Shown: positions 1 to 5,105 of the stretch, one piece after another | Numbering within the stretch: the first letter of the stretch is position 1 | How the letters are laid out: each line of letters begins with the position of its first letter | Source of the DNA: an uncultured Blautia sp. | GTDB lineage: Bacteria; Bacillota_A; Clostridia; Lachnospirales; Lachnospiraceae | Direction of reading: 5' to 3' | Assembly: GCA_905209435.1 (NCBI GenBank) | Contig: CAJLTE010000126.1 | Location: forward strand, 1 to 7,324 | DNA: 7,324 nt | Position numbers and translations under genes: made by a program | The notes under the pieces: generated by a model | Told to the model about the DNA's origin: nothing | Seen by the model: the letters and a program-made list of their open reading frames with translations, nothing else | Databases searched by the model: none

Positions 1-144
1 TCCGTCTTCTGTTTGCACATCTGCTGCCTGTTCAGATGTAAATCCAGATTCAAATCCGCTATCCAAAGCTGCGGCTGGAACTTCCAGACCCATGGACACA
101 CTTAACATAATCCCTAAAACTGCGGCTGCTACTCTCTTTTTCAC
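1..144 (-). CDS. Secreted protein of unknown function, N-terminal fragment (cut by window edge)
   Basis: Only the first 48 codons lie in the window; the gene runs off the left edge. Translation from GTG at 144 gives a classical Sec signal peptide: a basic n-region (VKKR), a hydrophobic core at about residues 5-20 (AAAVLGIMLSVSMG), and a likely signal peptidase I site after the Ala run at residues 24-26 (VPAAA). The mature start (LDSGFESGFTSEQAADVQTE) is acidic and low in hydrophobicity, as in the linker of a secreted or wall-associated protein. No lipobox cysteine is seen, so it is not an obvious lipoprotein. The GTG start is supported by AGGGAGG seven to eight bases upstream, and no in-frame ATG sits at a suitable distance. 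It lies 32 bases after the HPr-like gene with no terminator between, so co-transcription is possible. No domain is visible, so function is unknown. Confidence 0.75.
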   Translation of the reverse strand, partial: MKKRVAAAVLGIMLSVSMGLEVPAAALDSGFESGFTSEQAADVQTEDG

Positions 145-150
145 TTTTAT

Positions 151-158
151 GCCTCCCT
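151..158 (-). promoter_or_regulatory. Ribosome binding site of the secreted-protein gene (decides a GTG start)
   Basis: The minus strand reads AGGGAGGC, ending six bases before the GTG at 144. It is a strong Shine-Dalgarno match at normal spacing. It is the main reason for accepting GTG as the start, together with the signal peptide that begins there. Confidence 0.7.
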
Positions 159-176
159 ATTGTAACGTTGTAAATC

Positions 177-440
177 TTATTCTCCTAAACCATTATTGAT
201 AACAGTTACAAGATTTCTTAAAGCCTCTGTCTCGTCCTCGCCTTCGCAAAATATAGTGATCTCATCACCACATTTCACACACGCCCCCAGAACACTAAGC
301 ACGCTTTTGGCATTGGCAGACCCCTGACCATACTGAAATGTTATAAGAGATTTATATTTCATAGCTTCCTTACAAAGAATGCCTGCCGGTCGTAAATGAA
401 GGCCGGAAGGATTGTTCACCCTTACTTTCTCACTTACCAT
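177..440 (-). CDS. HPr-family phosphocarrier protein (cysteine-rich variant)
   Basis: An 87-residue protein, the normal length for HPr, the small cytoplasmic phosphocarrier of the PEP-dependent sugar phosphotransferase system. HPr takes phosphate from enzyme I on His15 and passes it to EIIA domains. In Bacillota, HPr kinase phosphorylates Ser46 for CcpA-dependent catabolite control. Both sites align: H15 in SGLHLRPAG (residues 12-20, with R17 and P18) and S46 in AKSVLSVLG (residues 44-52). Hydrophobic residues at 47, 48 and 51 keep the partner-binding patch. Two oddities: position 16 is Leu where most HPr proteins have Ala (GIHARPA), and there are four cysteines (C23, C54, C57, C65), two forming CxxC just after the Ser46 helix. 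No enzyme I gene is adjacent. It may be a second HPr paralogue rather than the main ptsH, so no symbol is given. The ATG at 440 follows AAGGGAGAG at good spacing. Confidence 0.9.
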   Translation of the reverse strand: MVSEKVRVNNPSGLHLRPAGILCKEAMKYKSLITFQYGQGSANAKSVLSVLGACVKCGDEITIFCEGEDETEALRNLVTVINNGLGE

Positions 441-481
441 AGTTTCTCTCCCTTATTGCTGCTGTTCTCTGGATCCATAGC

Positions 482-510
482 AATATATTTCGCCAAACGT
501 TATCCGTAAA
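482..510 (-). promoter_or_regulatory. Candidate weak sigma-A promoter for the HPr-like gene
   Basis: On the minus strand, TTTACG (510-505, 4 of 6 to TTGACA) is followed after exactly 17 bases by TATATT (487-482, 5 of 6 to TATAAT). The -10 lies 41 bases before the HPr ATG, within the 77-base gap after cdaR. No terminator hairpin follows cdaR, so this would add to read-through from the cda operon rather than isolate the gene. AT-rich gaps often hold such matches by chance. Confidence 0.35.
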
Positions 511-517
511 CAACAGC

Positions 518-1813
518 TCATTCATTATTAGTATCTGAATTGGAAACTTCTGATATAGTCACATCTGCAACCACATCATCCAGAAGTTCAAATCCCTTAG
601 GCAGCTTCACAGTCACAGGGATCTGATAGCTTCCTACTTCCATATCCTTCAGATCAACAGAAGCTTTCACTTCGTCAAGATTAAAGTCATCAAGCTCTCC
701 AGCTGTTGCTTTCACGCGGATTTCAATCTTATCTGTTCCAAATGTTACCAGAAGATTATCAGCAAGGTTATCTACCGTAACCTGATTGGAGGGAAGACCA
801 TATGAATGACTTCCAATAGGTAAAATACTTACCTTCACCCAAACGTCCTCACTGGTTCCGCTTGTCAGCTTCACATCCTCAGGAAGCACATCTTTCAGAC
901 TGACTTTCTTCTCAATATCAGTTGTCTCTCCTGTAATATCAATATCAGTACCGCCTATCCAGATCGTGTTGTCATTCTGCTTCAGAGTCTCCAATGCCTC
1001 ATCTGTTCCCGCAATACTTACAGTATCCGGAACAGTAGTCACACTCTCCACCTGATAGCCATCTGCCGGCACACCTACATAGTCCGCACCAATATTAACG
1101 CCTGTGCGAATCTTCCAAAATTTAGTTGTAACAACAACTTTGGTATTATCTATGGTGAGATAAGCCATTCTTCCGGCAAGACTGTCCTGATTCTTATCAA
1201 TAATATTCAGTTCTGCCTCTTCGGAAAAATCCTTTGTTCGGCCATCAACATCAACGGTCGCATTTACTTTATCAATTTTATTCACAAGAGATTTCGGACC
1301 TGTAATTTTAACTTTCTCCGGACTTGCAGTCTGGGAACCAACCTCGTAGCCCTTGCCCGGCTGGCTGGAACCGTAATTTACATTAACCAGAAACTCCTGT
1401 GTTACTTTTTCTTCCAGTCTGACACTGAGATACTGTGGTGTCACTTTAATATTCTCGGGGCTGATTCCCGGACAGGAGGCAGTGATCGGAACCATAACCG
1501 GATCTGTATCAAGGCTTCCTGCCTGCTGCAGATCTGCCGTCAAGGTTATATTGGTCTGAGTAATCCTGGAAAGAAGTCTTCTCTCTCCTGTGATTGTAAC
1601 CCTTATAGGATCCGGATCATCATCCTGCATACACATCATGTTTGCACTATCCACATAAGCCGTATTCTGGAGTTCTACATTTTCTCCGGCAATGGTGATA
1701 CTTTTACTGGATACCGGATTGTCCACATTTACCACAATAAACCAGATCAGAAATCCGATGAAAACAGACATGATCTTCAAGGTAAAATTCCTAGTCAGCT
1801 TTGTCTTCTTCAT
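518..1813 (-). CDS. cdaR: CdaR, YbbR-domain regulator of the diadenylate cyclase CdaA
   Basis: A 431-residue membrane-anchored extracytoplasmic protein. A short basic N-terminus (MKKTKLTRN) leads into one transmembrane helix at about 11-29 (TLKIMSVFIGFLIWFIVV). The rest is beta-rich and organised as about four YbbR repeats: roughly 36-135, 138-231, 236-330 and 335-421. Repeat signatures include P-x-x-V-x-I-x-G (SPEKVKITGPKSLVNKI in repeat 2, VPDTVSIAGTDEAL in repeat 3) followed by a strand with V-D-V/L near its end (ATVDVDG, ASVDLKD). CdaR homologues bind CdaA and tune c-di-AMP synthesis, reported as activating or inhibitory depending on species. Length and repeat number are usual for Bacillota. 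The ATG at 1813 follows AGGAAG by eight bases and lies inside the end of cdaA (23-nt overlap), implying translational coupling. Repeat 1 has cysteines C61 and C114, with an acidic stretch at 64-68. glmM, often next in Bacillota, does not follow. Confidence 0.93.
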   Translation of the reverse strand: MKKTKLTRNFTLKIMSVFIGFLIWFIVVNVDNPVSSKSITIAGENVELQNTAYVDSANMMCMQDDDPDPIRVTITGERRLLSRITQTNITLTADLQQAGSLDTDPVMVPITASCPGISPENIKVTPQYLSVRLEEKVTQEFLVNVNYGSSQPGKGYEVGSQTASPEKVKITGPKSLVNKIDKVNATVDVDGRTKDFSEEAELNIIDKNQDSLAGRMAYLTIDNTKVVVTTKFWKIRTGVNIGADYVGVPADGYQVESVTTVPDTVSIAGTDEALETLKQNDNTIWIGGTDIDITGETTDIEKKVSLKDVLPEDVKLTSGTSEDVWVKVSILPIGSHSYGLPSNQVTVDNLADNLLVTFGTDKIEIRVKATAGELDDFNLDEVKASVDLKDMEVGSYQIPVTVKLPKGFELLDDVVADVTISEVSNSDTNNE

Positions 1814-2678
1814 GTCTCATTCTTCCTTTCAACAGATGACGCAGTTTACTGTTAGTTACAACCTTTTTATTCTGAGCCTTGATCAATGCAGATCTCAGTT
1901 CAGCACTGGTAAGACCTCTGCTGAGCTGTCCGTTCTGGGCCATAGACACCTGCCCGGTTTCTTCTGAAACAATAATTGTCAGGGAATCACTTACTTCACT
2001 AATTCCCACACCAGCTCTGTGTCTGGTTCCAAGCTGTTTGCTCAGCTCCATATTGTCGGAAAGAGGCAGATAACAGGTAGCTGCTACAATTCGATTGCCA
2101 CGCACCAGGACAGCGCCATCATGGAGTGGTGTATTATGTTCAAAAATATTGATCAGGAGCTGACTTGTAAGAACTGCATCCACATTGATTCCTGTGCGCT
2201 CATATTCACTTAAGCGGATATTCTGCTCAATGACGATCAATGCGCCAGTTCTTACTTCTCCCATGTCAAAACATGCCTTCACAAGCTCATTGATTGTTTT
2301 ATCTGTAAACCTTTCCTGTACCTCTTTGCCGGCATCCAAAGGGAAAATAGAAGCCATAAACTTCTTCTGTCCCAGCTGCTCCAGCATTTTCCGAAGTTCT
2401 GGCTGGAAAATAACAACAACACTGGTAAGAAGTATAGTAGAAAGATTCTTAATGATCCAGAGGATCGTATTCATTTTCAACACATATGCAAATAAAATAA
2501 AAAGGAGTACTATCAGAATTCCCTTCAACAGAGTATAAGCGCGGGTAAACTTGATCCACACCATAAACTGATAGATAAAGAAGGAAATCAGGGCAATCTC
2601 CAGTATGTCTGTTACTCCCAGACTGGGCAGGGAGAGTTTTGACAAATATCCTGATAATCTGACTGCCATATCCTGCAT
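1791..2678 (-). CDS. cdaA: CdaA, membrane-bound diadenylate cyclase
   Basis: A 295-residue protein that condenses two ATP into cyclic di-AMP, a second messenger controlling potassium and osmolyte transport and cell-wall homeostasis. Three hydrophobic segments (about 24-41, 48-67 and 71-91) form the N-terminal membrane module. A short linker (FQPELRKMLEQLG) follows, then the cytoplasmic DAC domain at about 105-275. Both diagnostic DAC motifs are intact: DGA at 187-189 (HDGAVLVRGNRI) and RHR at 219-221 (GTRHRAGVGISE), which bind ATP and metal. The enzyme is therefore expected to be active. Length fits the CdaA (YbbP) class, unlike DisA or CdaS. The ATG at 2678 is chosen because AAAGGAGT lies five bases upstream. 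An in-frame ATG at codon 4 is a weaker choice. It sits 44 bases after the 372-aa membrane protein and overlaps cdaR by 23 bases. Confidence 0.96.
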   Translation of the reverse strand: MQDMAVRLSGYLSKLSLPSLGVTDILEIALISFFIYQFMVWIKFTRAYTLLKGILIVLLFILFAYVLKMNTILWIIKNLSTILLTSVVVIFQPELRKMLEQLGQKKFMASIFPLDAGKEVQERFTDKTINELVKACFDMGEVRTGALIVIEQNIRLSEYERTGINVDAVLTSQLLINIFEHNTPLHDGAVLVRGNRIVAATCYLPLSDNMELSKQLGTRHRAGVGISEVSDSLTIIVSEETGQVSMAQNGQLSRGLTSAELRSALIKAQNKKVVTNSKLRHLLKGRMRHEEDKAD

Positions 2679-2695
2679 AGTGTACTCCTTTCTTT

Positions 2696-2721
2696 GTTAC
2701 CATTCACTGCCAAGCAGTAAC
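2696..2721 (-). other. Small bulged hairpin between the 372-aa protein gene and cdaA
   Basis: The minus strand can fold as GTTACTGC, loop TTG, GCAGT, a seven-base bulge, then AAC: a 5-bp core plus 3 outer pairs. An alternative outer stem pairs GTTAC with GTAAC. It begins right after the stop codon of the upstream gene and ends four bases before the cdaA Shine-Dalgarno. No U-tract follows, so it is not an intrinsic terminator. It might modulate cdaA translation or mRNA processing, but short hairpins like this arise by chance. Confidence 0.3.
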
Positions 2722-2722
2722 C

Positions 2723-3841
2723 TTAAAGATCTTTAAGAGATTCTTCAAGCTTTTTTTCAAAATCAATATCCTTAGCAGCAGGTTTCTCTGCCTGTCTTGG
2801 CTTTCTGTCTGCTGCTGGAGAAGCTTTCTTTCTTTTAGGCTTCTCATCCTGTCGGAAGATTGGATTGGCATAAGTACCAGAGTTGTCCTCTGCCTTGCGC
2901 TCTTCACGAACAGGTTCTGCATTTATTTTCTTAATACTTCTCTCGGAAGTTGCAACAGAAGCCTTGGGAACTGCTTTTACATAATAGAAGTACTCATCAT
3001 CCTCATACTCCAGACGCTCTGCACGGCTGTAATCTCCTCCAAATGCAAAGAACTCAAGCACAAGTGCCAGGAGAACAGCTGCAATCGTACAGATCAAAAG
3101 CGGAACCATTGCAACAGTTGCATTCAGGTTCATTCCAAAACTTCCAACAAGCATTATAAACACATAGGCAACACCGCCTGTAATAATAGATATCCTCCAT
3201 GCATGATCAAAAGAGCGGGTACGGATCAGATGTACCAGAAGGATAACTGCTACAAAAGCAACAACTGCAATCCACATTCCCCAGTTCTGTACCAGACCGT
3301 CAGCCATGATCTGCAGCTTATCTGTCATCTCCAGATCCGGATTCACAAGAATTGTTGACTGTGATCTTAAAAAACGGATAAAATAATACATAACCACACC
3401 GCAGCCAGCCGGAATTGCAGATAAACTGCTCTCCATAAGTCCGCTTCCAATAGGAAGTAATGCCGGAAGGCTGAATGCAAAGGAAAGCGGTGTAAATACA
3501 AATGTTACATTCTGTTCACCACTGAACCTCAGGAAAAAGATCATCATCAGAAGGATCAGAACAAGCATAAATGCCGCAATTTCAATTCCAAGTGCATAAC
3601 TGTGAACAAGGATCAGCACAAAACCAATATACATCATAGCGGAAGACGGCAAAATGGAACAGATCAATGCCAGGATCAGTACTAAAAATACATTATTCAG
3701 GCGAGACATATATCCCATATTCGCATTGATCCACAGGAAATAAACCAGTGCAAGAACAAACTTCATTACAGGCAGGATATACATTTCATACTGTCCGTAT
3801 ATTTCTTTTATTTTCTGCTTTAACTCAAGTAATGCTGTCAT
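2723..3841 (-). CDS. Uncharacterised polytopic membrane protein with charged cytoplasmic tail
   Basis: A 372-residue protein I do not recognise by family. Residues 1-20 are amphipathic and charged. About eight or nine hydrophobic segments follow (roughly 23-39, 50-66, 68-82, 84-104, 113-133, 139-157, 187-207, 214-235 and 242-266). A soluble tail of about 105 residues starts with an acidic, aromatic motif (ERLEYEDDEYFYYVKAVPK, 275-293). It becomes low-complexity and Lys/Arg/Ala/Pro-rich (about 331-356), then ends in a short amphipathic helix (DFEKKLEESLKDL). By the positive-inside rule the tail is probably cytoplasmic. No catalytic or transporter motif is seen. The ATG at 3841 has a perfect AGGAGG nine bases upstream and overlaps the preceding stop in an ATGA arrangement, so translation is coupled to the 144-aa gene. 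It directly precedes cdaA. A role in envelope biogenesis or c-di-AMP control is inference from gene order only. Confidence 0.88.
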   Translation of the reverse strand: MTALLELKQKIKEIYGQYEMYILPVMKFVLALVYFLWINANMGYMSRLNNVFLVLILALICSILPSSAMMYIGFVLILVHSYALGIEIAAFMLVLILLMMIFFLRFSGEQNVTFVFTPLSFAFSLPALLPIGSGLMESSLSAIPAGCGVVMYYFIRFLRSQSTILVNPDLEMTDKLQIMADGLVQNWGMWIAVVAFVAVILLVHLIRTRSFDHAWRISIITGGVAYVFIMLVGSFGMNLNATVAMVPLLICTIAAVLLALVLEFFAFGGDYSRAERLEYEDDEYFYYVKAVPKASVATSERSIKKINAEPVREERKAEDNSGTYANPIFRQDEKPKRKKASPAADRKPRQAEKPAAKDIDFEKKLEESLKDL

Positions 3842-4272
3842 TTTCTATATCCTCCTGACATTTCACGTCCTGCGAATTTCTTTTCTTCACGAGTATAGAT
3901 TTTCTCTAATTTCGTCAGCTGAGTGTAATACTGTTTTACACTCTTCTTCGCCTTATGGTACTTCACAGTGTACTGGATATATGTCAGCACAGAATATAAT
4001 ACCAATATCCCTATATATCCCCCCAGGACTACAACTCCAAGAGAGATCAGATCCATCTTGTGCACATTATCCAGCAGATATTCCAAATTATACGCTGCAA
4101 TCACAGCCAGTATCAATCCATATCCAATTGTTACAAGAAAGAAATTCTTAATCAGCGCCAGACCAATATAGTCACTCCTGTAGTACTTGCTTACTGGAAG
4201 ATACTTTCTGCCTTCCTGTTTCTCATATACAGCAAGCCGGTCCATTATCTTTACTTTTTCTTCGTTTATCAT
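3838..4272 (-). CDS. Uncharacterised small membrane protein with two transmembrane helices
   Basis: A 144-residue protein with no recognisable family motif. An N-terminal cytoplasmic segment of about 38 residues (MINEEKVKIMDRLAVYEKQE, then a YLPVSKYYRSDY stretch) is followed by two transmembrane helices at about 40-61 and 76-99. A highly charged C-terminus (about 102-135, rich in Lys, Tyr and Glu) is likely helical or coiled-coil. Both ends are predicted to face the cytoplasm. The frame stays open upstream to an ATG at 4386, but the ATG at 4272 is chosen. AAGGAG lies six bases before it, a promoter occupies the putative extension, and the extension would overlap comF. The stop overlaps the start of the 372-aa membrane protein by four bases, so the two probably act together. 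It appears to be the first gene of the operon that contains cdaA and cdaR. Function is unknown. Confidence 0.82.
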   Translation of the reverse strand: MINEEKVKIMDRLAVYEKQEGRKYLPVSKYYRSDYIGLALIKNFFLVTIGYGLILAVIAAYNLEYLLDNVHKMDLISLGVVVLGGYIGILVLYSVLTYIQYTVKYHKAKKSVKQYYTQLTKLEKIYTREEKKFAGREMSGGYRK

Positions 4273-4278
4273 AAATGG

Positions 4279-4284
4279 CTCCTT
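4279..4284 (-). promoter_or_regulatory. Ribosome binding site fixing the start of the 144-aa membrane protein
   Basis: AAGGAG on the minus strand ends six bases before the ATG at 4272. No comparable site precedes the alternative ATG at 4386. This settles the shorter reading of the gene. Confidence 0.75.
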
Positions 4285-4327
4285 ATGCGTTTCTTTTAAA
4301 GCTGAAAAGCTATACTCATACAGGATG

Positions 4328-4356
4328 ATTGTATCATATATCCCATGCCATGAAAA
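4328..4356 (-). promoter_or_regulatory. Probable sigma-A promoter of the membrane-protein/cdaA/cdaR operon
   Basis: On the minus strand, TTTTCA (4356-4351, 4 of 6 to TTGACA) is followed after a 17-base spacer by TACAAT (4333-4328, 5 of 6 to TATAAT). The spacer ends in TGA, giving an extended -10 (TGnTACAAT). It lies just after the comF stop codon and would give a leader of roughly 50 bases before the ATG at 4272. Position, spacing and the extended -10 make it the best promoter in the window. It suggests that the cda operon is transcribed separately from recD2-comF, although no terminator is visible after comF. Confidence 0.55.
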
Positions 4357-4364
4357 GCATTTTT

Positions 4365-5105
4365 TTACCTGTTGTTTCCAATACACAGCGTGAGAAAATA
4401 TACATGGGATGCTCCCTTTTCCAGCAGAAGCTTTGCCAGCACATCCATGGTACTTCCAGTAGTATATACATCATCAATAAGCAAGATACGCATTCCTGCA
4501 GGATTTCCTACAACCTGAAAAGCTTTTTGAAGATTCTTCTTTCTTTCAGCCGCATCCAGTTTTTTCTGTGATCGGGTAGCATGGCACTTTTTTAGAATAG
4601 CAGTATCTACAGGAATCCCAGCATAACGGGACAGTTCTTTCGCCAGAAGTTCAGCTTGATTAAACCCTCTTATGCGCTGCTTTCTTCTATGAAGCGGAAC
4701 CGGAATGATTATCTGCGGCTTCCATAATGCAAGCATATCTTTTCCGTAGATATACAATGCTTTTCCATAAAAGCGGCTGTATTCCTGACAACCAAAATAT
4801 TTATATTTCATTATAGAGTATCTCATCCGGTCATCATAGAGAAAAATCCCGCGTCCCTGGTCAAAAGCGCCTGGATGGGCGCCGCAGTCCCTGCAGTATT
4901 CTTCATCTCCATTTACCGGTTTTCCGCATTTGTAACACCGTGGCCCCGATACAGGTCTTAAATCTCCGGCACAGTCCAGACAGATCAACTGATGGCTGTT
5001 CCTAAGAATCCTGTGACACAGAGGACACCGTCTTGGATACAACAGATCCAGAAAGTTCCTGTATCCTTGCCCAAAGAGAGCTGTAACGTTTCTGCTGCTT
5101 CTCAT
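4365..5105 (-). CDS. comF: ComF-family protein (zinc-binding amidophosphoribosyltransferase-like)
   Basis: A 246-residue protein with the full ComF layout. The N-terminal zinc-binding part has four CxxC pairs: C27/C30 (CPLC), C42/C45 (CLDC), C57/C60 (CYKC) and C71/C74 (CRDC). The C-terminal phosphoribosyltransferase fold contains VPLHRRKQRIRGFNQAE (136-152) and the PRPP-binding loop LLIDDVYTTGSTM (208-220), whose acidic pair is intact. In competent bacteria ComF supports uptake or processing of transforming DNA; many non-competent bacteria also carry it. A substrate has not been settled for the family. The start at 5105 follows GGGGAG by ten bases, and no other ATG precedes the zinc region. 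This start lies within recD2, giving a 104-nt overlap. Typical ComF proteins begin nearer FLDLLYP (residues 18-24), so the first 15 or so residues may be a local extension. Pairing with a helicase fits DNA processing. Confidence 0.92.
   Translation of the reverse strand: MRSSRNVTALFGQGYRNFLDLLYPRRCPLCHRILRNSHQLICLDCAGDLRPVSGPRCYKCGKPVNGDEEYCRDCGAHPGAFDQGRGIFLYDDRMRYSIMKYKYFGCQEYSRFYGKALYIYGKDMLALWKPQIIIPVPLHRRKQRIRGFNQAELLAKELSRYAGIPVDTAILKKCHATRSQKKLDAAERKKNLQKAFQVVGNPAGMRILLIDDVYTTGSTMDVLAKLLLEKGASHVYFLTLCIGNNR

Noticed and set aside
160..173. Direct repeat TTGTAA-CG-TTGTAA around an AACGTT palindrome, and a TACAAT -10-like box
   Set aside because: Too short to call an operator. The -10-like box has no acceptable -35 and abuts the ribosome binding site.
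2449..2922. Two extra minus-strand frames (2449-2703 and 2704-2922) around the start of cdaA
   Set aside because: They are alternate frames of cdaA and of the 372-aa protein's Lys-rich tail, with no independent support.
4351..4367. T-run after a short TGC/GCA pairing on the plus strand, resembling a terminator
   Set aside because: The possible stem is only three base pairs and faces the strand that carries no gene. On the minus strand the run is A-rich and cannot terminate comF.
4273..4386. Longer 182-residue reading of the small membrane protein starting at 4386
   Set aside because: No ribosome binding site is seen at 4386, the extension overlaps the comF end and contains the promoter, and AAGGAG fits the ATG at 4272 well.
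4340..4410. 8-bp inverted repeat ATCCCATG/CATGGGAT flanking the comF stop
   Set aside because: The arms are 55 bases apart with no U-tract on the transcribed strand. It does not form a terminator and could be chance.
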